47,343 nucleotides of DNA from Paraburkholderia tuberum STM678 (GCF_902833905.1 NZ_CADFGP010000054.1:1-47343), one strand, 5' to 3'. Counted from the first letter of the stretch, positions 1-12,562 are shown. The notes: a model not told the origin generated them from the letters alone. Translations and numbers: made by a program.

Positions 1-109
1 CTTCCCCTTGCCGGGTGTGCAGAGGACTTTCACCCCCAAGTCATCCGGCTCGCCACCACAGCGGGTCGGACAGCGCCAGTCACGGCGCTACGCGCCATGC
101 CTGGCGCAC
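1..109 (-). mobile_element. 5' end of a bacterial class C group II intron (truncated by window edge)
   Basis: Read on the minus strand, the sequence starts GTGCGCCAGGCATGGCGC and about 55 bases later contains GGGGGTGAAAGTCCTCTG, the kind of 5' boundary and domain I segment seen in bacterial group II introns. It begins one base after the T9 tract of an intrinsic terminator (hairpin 120-139). Insertion directly behind a terminator hairpin is the known habit of class C group II introns. Only about 110 bases are in the window; the rest of the ribozyme and any reverse transcriptase would lie beyond position 1. The boundary motif and location are visible; the class assignment is inference from family knowledge. 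Confidence 0.7.
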
Positions 110-110
110 C

Positions 111-139
111 AAAAAAAAAGCGTCACGTTGCCGTGACGC
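111..139 (-). terminator. Second tandem terminator, strong hairpin with T9 tail
   Basis: GCGTCACG (120-127) and CGTGACGC (132-139) form a perfect 8-bp stem with a 4-base loop. On the minus strand it is followed by nine T residues (119-111). The group II intron boundary comes immediately after the T tract, so this hairpin is the probable target-site stem-loop of the intron. Confidence 0.8.
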
Positions 140-142
140 CTT

Positions 143-178
143 AAAAAGTTCTAGCCATTCCGAGGGCCGTGCTAGAAC
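143..178 (-). terminator. First of two tandem Rho-independent terminators
   Basis: GTTCTAGC (148-155) pairs with GCTAGAAC (171-178), and on the minus strand the stem is followed by T5 (147-143). It would end the candidate small RNA early or act together with the second hairpin. Confidence 0.55.
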
Positions 179-495
179 CTGAGAGAAGGTCATTCGAAAG
201 GCGCAAGCGCATTGGACGGGCAATCGATCCTGGATTTCGGGATTTTTCCGCTCGCGCGCACCAAAATGCAGCGGAGACAAGCGACTTTCGAAATGCGGTT
301 CCATTTTTTATGGTTATGCTGACTAAGTCAAGCAAAAAGATGTAGTCGGCCATCGATCGGCAATTTCTTCCGATACAATGATTTTTCTTAAAAATGTATG
401 AATGGGTGCCCCGGTTTGGAGATGTCCCTGCCTCTGTGAGCGGCCATCAACAGGTTGTCGCACGAACAATTTGAAATGCTGTTCCAAAAAAACGC

Positions 496-1341
496 ATGAA
501 CCGATCCACTCCCAACCAACCCGTCGCCGCCAAGGTCACCGCCAGCAAAGACCGAGACGGTCCGGGCGATGAAGTCACCGCGCTCGCGCGCGGCCTGACC
601 GTACTGCGCGCCGTCGCCGCCGCACACGCACCACTCAGCAATCGCGAACTCGCCGAGTTGACCGGCATCCCGAAGCCCACCGTGTCGCGCATCACCGCGA
701 CGCTCGTGGGCACAGGTTTTCTGCTGCGACTACCCGACAGCGAGCGCTTCGTGCTGACTTCGTCGGTGCTCGAACTGAGCAACGGCTTTCTGCGCAACTT
801 CGACATCCGCTCGCGCGCGCGGCCGTTTCTGATCGAACTCGCGGAACGCACCGCGTTGTCGGTGCATCTGGCGGTGCGCGACCGCTACGACATGGTCGTC
901 ATCGACGCGATCCGGCCGCGTTCGGCGGTGCTCGTGTCGCGACTCGAAATCGGCTCGCGCATGAGCTTGACGCGCACCGCCGTCGGCCGGGCGTACCTCG
1001 CGGCGCTCGCGCAACCGGACCGCGACCGTCTGCTGGTCGGCCTGCAGACGGCCGAAGGTGACGATTGGGGCTATATCGGCAGCCGTCTCGCAAGCGCGAT
1101 CCAGGACACCCTCGAGCGCGGCTTCGCAATCGCCACCGGCGAGTGGTACAACGGGCTGAACGCGATCGCGCTCGGCTTCGTCGGGCCGTCGGGCGAGCGC
1201 TACGCAGTCAATTGCGGCGGCTCGGCCGACCAATGTCCGCGCGACTGGCTGATCGCGCGCGCCGCGCCCGCGCTGCTCGAATGCATCGACAAGATCGTCC
1301 TGGAGATCGGCGGCACGCCGGGGCGCCGGCTCGACGAATAA
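496..1341 (+). CDS. IclR-family transcriptional regulator
   Basis: This 281-residue protein has the two-part IclR layout. A winged helix-turn-helix lies at about 27-80, with the helix pair around ELAELTGIPKPTVSRI. An effector-binding GAF-like domain follows at about 95-270, with the typical VHLAVRDRYDMVVID strand and RTAVGRAYLAAL. Family members bind a small organic acid or aromatic compound and repress or activate a nearby catabolic operon. No catabolic gene is adjacent here: the plus-strand neighbour is an efflux operon 430 bases on, and the upstream side is the candidate small RNA. The target is therefore unknown. The first 25 residues are a disordered tail rich in Pro, Lys and Asp. The start has no strong ribosome site; a later start would still keep the HTH. 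Confidence 0.88.
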   Translation: MNRSTPNQPVAAKVTASKDRDGPGDEVTALARGLTVLRAVAAAHAPLSNRELAELTGIPKPTVSRITATLVGTGFLLRLPDSERFVLTSSVLELSNGFLRNFDIRSRARPFLIELAERTALSVHLAVRDRYDMVVIDAIRPRSAVLVSRLEIGSRMSLTRTAVGRAYLAALAQPDRDRLLVGLQTAEGDDWGYIGSRLASAIQDTLERGFAIATGEWYNGLNAIALGFVGPSGERYAVNCGGSADQCPRDWLIARAAPALLECIDKIVLEIGGTPGRRLDE

Positions 1342-1773
1342 GCCGTCGGCGGCAACGGGCGCCAAACGGCGCCCCGCGCGGATCGAACGCGGCGCCAGCC
1401 GCCCGTGATCTGCGAGAGTGGCGACGGCGGCCCGCCCTCGCCCGACGATGCGCCGACATGCTGTAACCTTCGTAATCAACCGAAAAATACGCGGCTGGAC
1501 TGTTACAGACGCCGCAACGTACGATCACGCATCCCGTTGCGGGACCGCGCGCCGCGAGCCGTGAGCCTCGTCGAACCGGCCGCGTCCAGCCGTGATGATT
1601 CCGCATTGCGTTAACATCCCTGTCCCGCGCCTCGGGTAGCATCGCGCTGAACATTGCGCGGCGCCCGCCGCCACGACCGCCTGACATGCCGCCCATGTGC
1701 CGGCCCACCGCCCTTCGATGGCGGCGACCGCATCGGCGGCTCACATCATCAAGCCAGCCACCCGACCGAACCA
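1342..1773. other. Intergenic region before the efflux operon
   Basis: About 430 bases without a supported gene. GC-rich inverted repeats just after the IclR stop (about 1343-1395, such as GGCGCC repeats) could end its transcript, but no T tract follows. A partial inverted repeat (TGTAAC near 1461, TGTTACAG near 1500) might be an operator. The efflux promoter probably lies here, but I cannot fix its -35/-10 boxes. Confidence 0.4.
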
Positions 1774-3135
1774 ATGGACGAACAACAAAAGCACCCGGAA
1801 ACCGAACGCCCTGCCGCTCCCCAGCCGTCCGCGAACGGCGCGCAATCGAGCGCGCCCGGCGCGGTGAAACGCCACCGCGGCCGCACCGTCGCGCTGATCG
1901 TCGCGGCGCTGGTCGTGTTCGGCGTCGTGCTGTGGCGCTGGCATCCGTGGGGCGGGCCCGGCAGCGGTGCGAGCGCGCCGGGGGCGGCGAGCGGCGCGCG
2001 CAGCGGCCGCTTCGGCCGCGGCGGTCCGAACGCGATGGCCAACATGGCGCAGCCGGTGCACGTCGCCGCCGCGACGCAGGGCGAGATGCCGGTCGTGCTG
2101 ACCGCGCTCGGCACGGTCACGCCGCTCGCCACCGTCACCGTGCTGCCGCAACTGAGCGGCGTGCTGCAGGACGTCTATTTCAAGGAAGGCCAGATGGTCA
2201 AGAAGGGCGACGTACTGGCCCAGATCGACCCGCGCCCGTACGAAATTTCGCTGCGCAACGCCGAGGGCACGCTGGTGCGCGACGAGGCGCTGCTCGCCAC
2301 CGCGCGTCTCGATCTGAAGCGCTATCAGACGCTGCTCGCGCAGGACTCGATCGCGAGCCAGCAGGTCGACACGCAGGCGTCGCTGGTGCGGCAATACGAA
2401 GGCACGGTGAAGTCCGACCAGGCCAACGTCGACAGCTTCAAGCTCGACCTCGTGTACGCGCGCATCACCGCGCCGGTGTCGGGACGCGTCGGTCTGCGTC
2501 AGGTCGACCCGGGCAACTACGTGACCTCGGGCCTCACCAACGGCATCGTCGTGATTACGCAGCTCGATCCGATCAGCGTGGTGTTCACGACTTCCGAAGA
2601 CAATCTGCAGCAGATCATCCAGCACATGCAGAACGGCGAGTCGCTGTCGGCCACCGCGTACGACCGCAGCAACACGCATCCGCTCGAAGTCGGCTCGCTA
2701 AAGACGATGGACAATCAGATCGACACGACCACCGGCACGATCAAACTGCGCGCGATCTTCGAGAACAAGGACAACGGCCTGTTCCCGAACCAGTTCGTCA
2801 ACACTCGCCTGCTCGTCGATACGATCAGGAACGCGGTGATCGTGCCGACCTCGGCGGTGCTCAACGGCTCGATGGGTACCTTCGTGTACGTCGTGAAGCC
2901 CGACAACACGGTCACCGTGCGCCAGGTCAAGGTCGGCCCGGTCGACGGCGAGCGCACCAGCATCCAGTCGGGCCTCGCGGTCGGCGAGCGCGTCGTGATC
3001 GACGGTTCGGACCGGCTGCGCGAAAGCGCGAAGATCACGATTCCGGCCGAGCGGCCGCGTGGCGCGTCCGGCGCATCGGCCGCATCCGGCGCGCACGCGC
3101 ATCGCGGCCGGCACGCGGCGCAAGCATCGCAATAA
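1774..3135 (+). CDS. mdtA: RND efflux periplasmic adaptor (membrane fusion protein), MdtA-like
   Basis: 453 residues from the ATG at 1774. An N-terminal membrane anchor (about 38-57) is followed by a Gly/Ala/Ser-rich linker. Then come the usual adaptor parts: a first barrel-sandwich half (PVVLTALGTVTPLATVTV), the lipoyl-like GVLQDVYFKEGQMVKKGDVL, an alpha-helical hairpin, the second lipoyl half (ARITAPVSGRVGLRQVDPGN), a beta-barrel and a membrane-proximal domain. The C-terminus is Ala/Ser/His-rich. It would link the inner-membrane RND pumps encoded next to an outer-membrane channel. The two RND genes follow after 23 and 3 bases, as in mdtABC. A longer frame runs back to 1654, but its extra 40 residues are basic and atypical. 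Symbol by similarity of family and operon order. Confidence 0.88.
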   Translation: MDEQQKHPETERPAAPQPSANGAQSSAPGAVKRHRGRTVALIVAALVVFGVVLWRWHPWGGPGSGASAPGAASGARSGRFGRGGPNAMANMAQPVHVAAATQGEMPVVLTALGTVTPLATVTVLPQLSGVLQDVYFKEGQMVKKGDVLAQIDPRPYEISLRNAEGTLVRDEALLATARLDLKRYQTLLAQDSIASQQVDTQASLVRQYEGTVKSDQANVDSFKLDLVYARITAPVSGRVGLRQVDPGNYVTSGLTNGIVVITQLDPISVVFTTSEDNLQQIIQHMQNGESLSATAYDRSNTHPLEVGSLKTMDNQIDTTTGTIKLRAIFENKDNGLFPNQFVNTRLLVDTIRNAVIVPTSAVLNGSMGTFVYVVKPDNTVTVRQVKVGPVDGERTSIQSGLAVGERVVIDGSDRLRESAKITIPAERPRGASGASAASGAHAHRGRHAAQASQ

Positions 3136-3158
3136 AGTAAAGGCACGGCACTTACCGC

Positions 3159-6100
3159 ATGAATCCATCCCGCGCTTTTATTCTGCGTCCTGTCGGCACC
3201 GCGCTGCTGATGGCGGCGATCATGCTGGTCGGCCTCGTCGCGCTGCGCTTTCTGCCGCTGTCCGCGCTGCCCGAGGTCGACTATCCGACGATCCAGGTGC
3301 AGACCTTCTATCCGGGCGCGAGCCCGGACGTGATGACGTCGTCCGTGACGGCGCCGCTCGAGAGGCAGTTCGGGCAGATGCCGTCGCTGAACCAGATGTC
3401 GTCGCAAAGCTCGGCCGGCTCGTCGATCATCACGCTGCAGTTCAGCCTCGACCTGCCGCTCGACATCGCCGAGCAGGAGGTCCAGGCGGCGATCAACGCA
3501 GCGGGCAACCTGCTGCCGTCCGACCTGCCCGCGCCACCGATCTACGCGAAGGTCAACCCGGCCGACGCGCCGATCATCACGCTCGCGATCACGTCGAAGA
3601 CACTGCCGCTCACGCAGGTGCAGGATCTCGCCGACACGCGTCTCGCGCAGAAGATTTCGCAGGTCGCCGGGGTGGGTCTCGTGAGCCTGTCGGGCGGCCA
3701 GCGCCCGGCGATCCGCATTCAGGCGAACCCGCGCGCGCTCGCCGCGTACGGCCTGAATCTCGACGACCTGCGCACCACCGTCTCGAACCTGAACGTCAAC
3801 ACGCCGAAGGGCAATTTCGACGGTCCGACGCGCAACTACACGATCAACTCGAACGACCAGTTGACCGACGCCGACGAATACAAGAGCGCCGTGGTCGCGT
3901 ACAAGAGCGGCCGTCCGGTGATGCTGACCGACGTCGCGAGCATCGTGGCGGGACCGGAGAATACGAAGCTCGGCGCGTGGGTCGACAACACGCCCGCGAT
4001 CATCCTGAACGTGCAGCGCCAGCCAGGCGCGAACGTGATCCAGGTGGTCGACAGCATCAAGGCGCTGCTGCCGCAGTTGCAGCAGTCGCTGCCCGCCGCG
4101 CTCGACGTCGAGGTCGTCACCGACCGCACCACGACGATCCGCGCGTCGGTGCGCGACGTGCAGTTCGAACTGGCGATGTCGGTCGTGCTGGTCGTGCTGG
4201 TGATGTACCTGTTCCTCGCCAACATCTACGCGACGATCATTCCGAGCCTGTCGGTGCCGCTGTCGCTGATCGGCACGCTCGCGGTGATGTATCTGTGCGG
4301 CTTCTCGCTCGACAACCTGTCGCTGATGGCGCTGACCATCGCCACCGGCTTCGTCGTCGACGACGCGATCGTGATGATCGAGAACATCGCGCGCTACGTC
4401 GAGGAAGGCGACACGGCGCTCGACGCCGCGCTGAAGGGCTCGAAGCAGATCGGCTTCACGATCATTTCGCTGACGGTCTCGCTGATCGCGGTGCTGATTC
4501 CGCTGCTCTTCATGGGCGACGTGGTCGGGCGCCTGTTCCACGAATTCGCGATCACGCTCGCGGTGACGATCGTCATCTCCGCGGTCGTCTCGCTGACGCT
4601 CGTGCCGATGATGTGCGCGAAGCTGTTGCGCCACACGCCGCCGCACGACAGTCACCGTTTCGAGGCGAAGGCGCACCGCTTCATCGACTGGGTGATCGCG
4701 CGCTACGCGGTCGCGCTCACGTGGGTGCTGAACCGTCAGCGCTCCACGCTGGTCGTCGCGGTGCTCACGCTGGTGCTGACCGGCCTGCTGTACGTGTTCG
4801 TGCCGAAGGGCTTCTTCCCGGTGCAGGACACCGGTGTGATCCAGGCGATCACGCAGATGCCGCAGTCGGTGTCGTTCGCATCGATGGCCGAGCGTCAGCA
4901 GGCGCTCGCCGACCAGATCCTGAAGAACCCGGACGTCGAAAGCCTGACCTCGTTCATCGGCGTGGACGGCAGCAACATCACGCTGAACAGCGGCCGCATG
5001 CTGATCAACCTGAAGCCGCGCGACGACCGCAGCAATACCGCGAGCGAGGTGATCCGCCAGTTGCAGAAAGACGTCGCGCATATTCCGGGCGCGTCGCTGT
5101 ACATGCAGCCGGTGCAGGACCTGACGATCGACTCGACCGTCAGCCCGACGCAGTATCAGTTCATGCTGACCGATCCGAACATCAGCGAATTCACCACGTG
5201 GGTGCCGAAGCTGGTCGACCGGTTGAAGCAGTCGCCCGAGCTCGCGGACGTCGCGACCGATCTGCAGGACAACGGCCGCTCGGTATTCATCGAGATCGAC
5301 CGCGCGACCGCCGCGCGCTTCGGCATCACACCGGCTACGATCGACAACGCGTTGTACGATGCGTTCGGCCAGCGCATCATTTCGACGATCTTCACGCAGT
5401 CGAACCAGTACCGCGTGATTCTCGAAGCGCAGCCGACGATGCAGCACTACACCACGTCGCTGAACTCGATCTACCTGCCCTCTTCCACGTCGACGGGCGG
5501 ACAGGTGCCGCTGTCGTCGATCGCGAAGTTCATCGAGCAACCCGCGCCGCTGCTGGTCACGCACCTGAGCCAGTTCCCGGCCACCACGGTGTCGTTCAAC
5601 CTCGCGCCGGGTTCGTCGCTCGGCGCGGCGGTCAAGGCGATCCAGCAGGCCGAGAAGGACGTCGGTCTGCCCGCGTCGTTCCAGACGCGCTTCCAGGGCG
5701 CGGCGCTCGCGTTCCAGGCGTCGCTCGCCAACGAGCTGTTCCTGATCCTCGCGGCGATCGTCACGATGTACATCGTGCTCGGCGTGCTGTACGAGAGCTT
5801 CATCCATCCGATCACGATTCTGTCGACGCTGCCGTCGGCCGGCGTCGGCGCGCTGCTCGCGCTGCTGATCACCGGCCACGATCTCGACATCATCGGCATC
5901 ATCGGCATCGTGCTGCTGATCGGTATCGTGAAGAAGAACGCGATCATGATGATCGACTTCGCGCTCTACGCCGAGCGCGAGGAAGGCAAGCCGCCGCGCG
6001 AGGCGATCTACCAGGCGTGTCTGCTGCGCTTCCGGCCGATCCTGATGACCACGCTCGCCGCGCTGCTCGGCGCGCTGCCGCTGATGCTCGGCACCGGCGC

Positions 6101-6293
6101 GGGCTCGGAGCTGCGCCGGCCGCTCGGCATCGCGATCGCCGGCGGTCTGATCGTGAGCCAGCTGCTGACGCTGTTCACGACGCCGGTGATCTACCTCGCG
6201 TTCGATTCGCTCGGCCGCCGGCTGCGCGAGCGCTTTAACCGCGGCGATTCGTCCGGTAGCGCCACGCCGCCCGCCACCGATGCAGGGAACTGA
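3159..6293 (+). CDS. mdtB: RND multidrug transporter inner-membrane subunit, MdtB-like
   Basis: 1044 residues, the normal size of an HAE1-type RND pump. TM1 is at about 10-30, followed by the porter-domain signature DYPTIQVQTFYPGASP. The proton-relay aspartates are D401/D402 in TM4 (GFVVDDAIVMIENI), equivalent to AcrB D407/D408. The second half repeats the fold, with GIVLLIGIVKKNAIMMIDFA in the TM10-11 region. In MdtABC-type systems two different RND subunits form a mixed trimer; an independently coded second subunit beginning 3 bases downstream fits that. Substrates cannot be read from the sequence; bile salts and novobiocin are known for the E. coli system. The long antisense frame over this gene is a codon-bias artefact. 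Confidence 0.9.
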   Translation: MNPSRAFILRPVGTALLMAAIMLVGLVALRFLPLSALPEVDYPTIQVQTFYPGASPDVMTSSVTAPLERQFGQMPSLNQMSSQSSAGSSIITLQFSLDLPLDIAEQEVQAAINAAGNLLPSDLPAPPIYAKVNPADAPIITLAITSKTLPLTQVQDLADTRLAQKISQVAGVGLVSLSGGQRPAIRIQANPRALAAYGLNLDDLRTTVSNLNVNTPKGNFDGPTRNYTINSNDQLTDADEYKSAVVAYKSGRPVMLTDVASIVAGPENTKLGAWVDNTPAIILNVQRQPGANVIQVVDSIKALLPQLQQSLPAALDVEVVTDRTTTIRASVRDVQFELAMSVVLVVLVMYLFLANIYATIIPSLSVPLSLIGTLAVMYLCGFSLDNLSLMALTIATGFVVDDAIVMIENIARYVEEGDTALDAALKGSKQIGFTIISLTVSLIAVLIPLLFMGDVVGRLFHEFAITLAVTIVISAVVSLTLVPMMCAKLLRHTPPHDSHRFEAKAHRFIDWVIARYAVALTWVLNRQRSTLVVAVLTLVLTGLLYVFVPKGFFPVQDTGVIQAITQMPQSVSFASMAERQQALADQILKNPDVESLTSFIGVDGSNITLNSGRMLINLKPRDDRSNTASEVIRQLQKDVAHIPGASLYMQPVQDLTIDSTVSPTQYQFMLTDPNISEFTTWVPKLVDRLKQSPELADVATDLQDNGRSVFIEIDRATAARFGITPATIDNALYDAFGQRIISTIFTQSNQYRVILEAQPTMQHYTTSLNSIYLPSSTSTGGQVPLSSIAKFIEQPAPLLVTHLSQFPATTVSFNLAPGSSLGAAVKAIQQAEKDVGLPASFQTRFQGAALAFQASLANELFLILAAIVTMYIVLGVLYESFIHPITILSTLPSAGVGALLALLITGHDLDIIGIIGIVLLIGIVKKNAIMMIDFALYAEREEGKPPREAIYQACLLRFRPILMTTLAALLGALPLMLGTGAGSELRRPLGIAIAGGLIVSQLLTLFTTPVIYLAFDSLGRRLRERFNRGDSSGSATPPATDAGN

Positions 6294-6296
6294 GCG

Positions 6297-9623
<3,327 letters not shown>

Positions 9624-9640
9624 CGTAGTGAAGGTGGCGC

Positions 9641-10105
9641 TCACAGCTTCTGCTCGATGGCCAGCGAGAAAATCCGCTGCCATCGGCGCGCCGCCCGCTC
9701 GTTCGACATCGGCACGAGCCACTCGCCGTGCCGCGAGTCCTTGACCTTCAGCGCGAGCCGCGCCTGTGCGTCGCGGCCCTGTGCTTCGGCGCCGAGCAGA
9801 TCGGCGAAGATATACGCGCCTTGCTGGTCGCCGACGCGAATCTCGCAGAGCCGCTTGGCCGCCGCGAGCCGCACCGAGCCCCAACTGCCCTTCAATTCGT
9901 GCGTCCAGTCGCCGTCGCGCACGTTCGGCGCGACTTCGCGGCGCCGCTGCCGCCAGTACGCGAGCGCACCGGCGATCAGCAACGCAACCAGCACAGCCAC
10001 ACCCTCCGCCACCGCCAGCCCGAAAGCGGCCTGCAGCGCATAAAAGGCACGCACCGCGCCGTACCCCAGCGCGATCAGCGCAATCAACGCAACGACAATC
10101 GGCAT
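9641..10105 (-). CDS. Small inner-membrane protein of unknown function
   Basis: 154 residues from the ATG at 10105 (GGATGAG stands about 6 bases upstream). A TTG at 10123 would add six residues. Two hydrophobic helices, about 1-20 and 30-50, are followed by a basic stop-transfer run (YWRQRRREV). The soluble C-terminal part of about 95 residues contains DWTHELKGSWGSVRL and ends NERAARRWQRIFSLAIEQKL. It runs convergent with mdtC, whose stop is 17 bases away, and lies 67 bases downstream of the peroxiredoxin on the same strand, so the two may be co-transcribed. I do not recognise a family. Confidence 0.7.
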   Translation of the reverse strand: MPIVVALIALIALGYGAVRAFYALQAAFGLAVAEGVAVLVALLIAGALAYWRQRRREVAPNVRDGDWTHELKGSWGSVRLAAAKRLCEIRVGDQQGAYIFADLLGAEAQGRDAQARLALKVKDSRHGEWLVPMSNERAARRWQRIFSLAIEQKL

Positions 10106-10172
10106 CGCAAGCTCATCCGGCAAATGGTTTTAGTCGGCTAGCGCGGGCAAACGCGACGGCGCGTTCGGCCCC

Positions 10173-10736
10173 TCACTGCGCCTTATGCGCGGCCGACCAC
10201 TCCTTGAGCGCGTTCAGCGTGTTCTCGACATGCTTGTCGGGCGACAGGCTCGTGTACTCGTAGATGATCTTGCCGTCGGGCGAGATCACGTACGACACGC
10301 GATTCGCCATGCCGGCCTTGAACGGCATGGCCGCGTCGTACGCATTGATCACCTTCGCGTCGGCGTCGGCCGCGACCGGGAATTTGCTGCGGCATTCGCT
10401 GACCGAAAACTTCGTCAGCGTATCGATGTTGTCGTGCGACACGCCGATCACCGTCGCGCCGTACTTCTTGTATTGGTCGACCGCATCGGCGAAATCGTGC
10501 GCCTCGATCGTGCAGCCCTTCGTGAACGCGGCCGGATAGAAGTACAGCACGACCGGGCCCTTCTTCAGTTCGTCGGCGAGCGAATACGTGTAGGTCTTGC
10601 CGCCGAGCGAGGCCTCGGCGGTAAACATCGGCGCCGTATCGCCGGGCTTCAGGGTTGCCGAGGCGAGCGGCGAATGCATTGCGAATCCGAACGCCATGAC
10701 GGCGGCCAGTACCGCCGGTATGTGTTTTGTCTTCAT
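10173..10736 (-). CDS. Periplasmic peroxiredoxin (AhpC/TSA, PrxQ/Bcp-like)
   Basis: 187 residues. The start at 10736 is fixed by GGAGGAG five bases upstream and by the signal peptide that follows (MKTKHIPAVLAAVMAFGFAM..., cleavage near ASA-T at 27-28). The mature part is a thioredoxin fold with the peroxidatic cysteine C75 in FYPAAFTKGCTIEAHDF, matching the PxxxTxxC-type active site (here AAFTKGC). A second cysteine, C115 (SVSECRSKF), could be the resolving residue; the C+5 cysteine of many Bcp proteins is absent. It would reduce peroxides in the periplasm, so its reductant is probably not cytosolic thioredoxin. The longer frame to 10778 has no ribosome site. Confidence 0.85.
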   Translation of the reverse strand: MKTKHIPAVLAAVMAFGFAMHSPLASATLKPGDTAPMFTAEASLGGKTYTYSLADELKKGPVVLYFYPAAFTKGCTIEAHDFADAVDQYKKYGATVIGVSHDNIDTLTKFSVSECRSKFPVAADADAKVINAYDAAMPFKAGMANRVSYVISPDGKIIYEYTSLSPDKHVENTLNALKEWSAAHKAQ

Positions 10737-10907
10737 CTGCTCCTCCACGCGTGAGCGCACGCAATTGATCGGGTCCATCGGAGACAGCTTCGGCCGACGT
10801 CACAGGCCGTCGCTGAACTTTCTATTGGACCACGGATGCGCACGCGGCGTGGCTCGTCGCCCGGATCACAAGCGAATCGAAAGGGTGCGGCGCGCGAGCT
10901 CGACGCC

Positions 10908-12272
10908 TCAAACGCCCAATTCGGCCACGTGCGCGCCGAACCACGCCGCCGCCGACAGGTTCAGCTCCGACAGCACGTCGGGCGTCAGCGCGTGAAAGCC
11001 CGCCGCCGTCGCGACCGGCGCCGCGTCGCCGCCCTCGCCCGCGACCTCGGCGATCAGCAGCAGCGCGCCCAGTTCGCCCTTGCGCGCGACGATCGCGTCG
11101 CGAATCTGCGGCGCCAGGCCGAGTTTCTCGAGCACCGCGTCCGGCGTGCTGTCGAGCACGATGTGCACGAGCGAAAAAATCCCGGTCATGAACGCGGCGT
11201 CGGCGAATTCGCCGTCGGCCGGACGCAGCCAGTTCGCGGCGAGTTCCATGAAGCGCGAGCGCGTCGCCGCCAGTTGCACGAGCGGATCGGCGCGCCACGG
11301 CAACTCGCCGGTGTCCGAGTACAGCAGCAGTTGCGCCCAGCGTGCGATCTGCCGCGTGCCGGTCGCGATGATCGCCTCGCGCAGCGACGCGATGTTGCGC
11401 CCGAGGCCGAATGCACTCGAATTGACGAGCCGCAGCAGTTGCACGACCACGCCCGGATTGACCTTCAGCTCCGCCTCGAGCTCGACGATGCCGGCGTCGC
11501 GCGACAGCAGCGCGAGCAGCCGCAGCAGGCCCGGACGCAGCGAGCGGTTGCGCGGCGCGGCCAGCACCTGCGGCCGCGCGAAGAAGTAGCCCTGGAACAG
11601 ATCGAAACCGAGCTCGTGGGCGAGCGCGAAGTCCTCGCGCGTCTCGACCTTCTCGGCGAGCAGCGTCTTGCCGTGGCCGCGCAGCGTCGACGCGAGCTTT
11701 GCGACGGCGCGGCGCGGCGTCTGCACGAAATCGATCTTGACGATGTCGGCGTACGGCAGCATCGCGCTCAGCTCGTCGGACAGATCGTGCACGTCGTCGA
11801 GCGCGACCTGGAAGCCGGCGCCGCGCAACTCGCCGAGACGACGCGCGAGCGAGGCGTCGTAGCGCACGGTTTCGAGGATTTCGAGCACGAAGCGCTCGGG
11901 CGGCATCAGATGGACGATGTCGCTAAAGAGCAGCGCGCGATCGATATTGACGAAGCCGCGATGCTGGCCGAGCACGGCGGGTACGCCGATTCCGCCGATC
12001 GTGCGCGCGACCACCTGCGCGGTGGCCTGCGTGTCGTCGCTGATTTCGGCGTAGTTGTACGTTCCGGCACGAAACAGCAGCTCGTAGGCGTGAAGCGCGC
12101 CATCGCGATCGAGAATCGGCTGGCGGCCGACATAGACGTACTGCGGGGCAGCGTCCAGCCCCCCGTGCTCACGATAGCCGGCCGACGCGCCGGCGAGGAC
12201 ATCACGCACCTCGACGTCCCGCGGGACGGGCCGTGGGGCTCTGGCGGACCTGACGACGGGGCGTTCGGACAT
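10908..12272 (-). CDS. EAL-HDOD signalling protein (first paralogue)
   Basis: 454 residues. An EAL domain (about 30-240) is followed by an HDOD domain (about 245-440, around ELKVNPGVVVQLLRLVNSSAF), the YuxH/CdgJ architecture. EAL motif positions are largely kept: YELLFR for EAL, FVNID, LEILE, ALDDV, VKIDF, AEKVE and FQGYFFARP. The flexible loop DFGTG is replaced by DDVHDL, so catalysis is uncertain; some members of this architecture are c-di-GMP phosphodiesterases, others only scaffolds. The start ATG has no clear ribosome site. It is divergent from the PAS-GGDEF-EAL gene, and a paralogue lies at 16031-17407. Confidence 0.87.
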   Translation of the reverse strand: MSERPVVRSARAPRPVPRDVEVRDVLAGASAGYREHGGLDAAPQYVYVGRQPILDRDGALHAYELLFRAGTYNYAEISDDTQATAQVVARTIGGIGVPAVLGQHRGFVNIDRALLFSDIVHLMPPERFVLEILETVRYDASLARRLGELRGAGFQVALDDVHDLSDELSAMLPYADIVKIDFVQTPRRAVAKLASTLRGHGKTLLAEKVETREDFALAHELGFDLFQGYFFARPQVLAAPRNRSLRPGLLRLLALLSRDAGIVELEAELKVNPGVVVQLLRLVNSSAFGLGRNIASLREAIIATGTRQIARWAQLLLYSDTGELPWRADPLVQLAATRSRFMELAANWLRPADGEFADAAFMTGIFSLVHIVLDSTPDAVLEKLGLAPQIRDAIVARKGELGALLLIAEVAGEGGDAAPVATAAGFHALTPDVLSELNLSAAAWFGAHVAELGV

Positions 12273-12562
12273 GGATCATCAGTGCAAGGTTCGGAAAGTC
12301 TATGCAGCGCGACGTCATCAGCGTCGCCAAATAAAGGGGATTCGCCGTATTAACGGCCGCGAGGCGACGTCACTTTAACCGAATCGTCCCGGCGACGGCG
12401 CCGGGCTTCTCCTTACCAGATGTTTTTCTCCACGGGCCGCTAAAGATTTCCCCGCATGCGTCGTTATCTCGTTCTGATGGGGCGGCCTGCTATCTCCTGG
12501 CCGCCCGGAGCGGCGGACAAGCAGCCCCGCCTGCGGACGAACCCAGGTTGCCAGCGACAAAC

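Larger units (their letters stand above)
111..296 (-). ncRNA. Candidate small RNA ending in tandem terminators
   Basis: No convincing protein is encoded between 143 and 495 on the minus strand, yet the strand ends in two stacked terminators. A -35-like TTGACT (331-326) stands 17 bases before AAAAAT (308-303), which would start a transcript near 296 and give an RNA of about 185 nt. The RNA can form a roughly 10-bp stem (285-295 with 191-200, one bulge), an internal hairpin with 6-bp arms (TCCGCT/AGCGGA) and a GCGC-TT-GCGC hairpin before the terminators. A 74-codon frame over this stretch (304-80) lacks a ribosome site and runs through both terminators, so I do not call it. Family not recognised. 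Confidence 0.4.

Noticed and set aside
80..304. A 74-residue minus-strand protein at the left edge
   Set aside because: It reads through two terminators into the intron end and has no ribosome site.
10836..12353. A 505-codon plus-strand frame over the EAL-HDOD gene
   Set aside because: Antisense shadow with Arg/Gln/His-rich composition and no ribosome site. The minus-strand EAL-HDOD protein explains the region.
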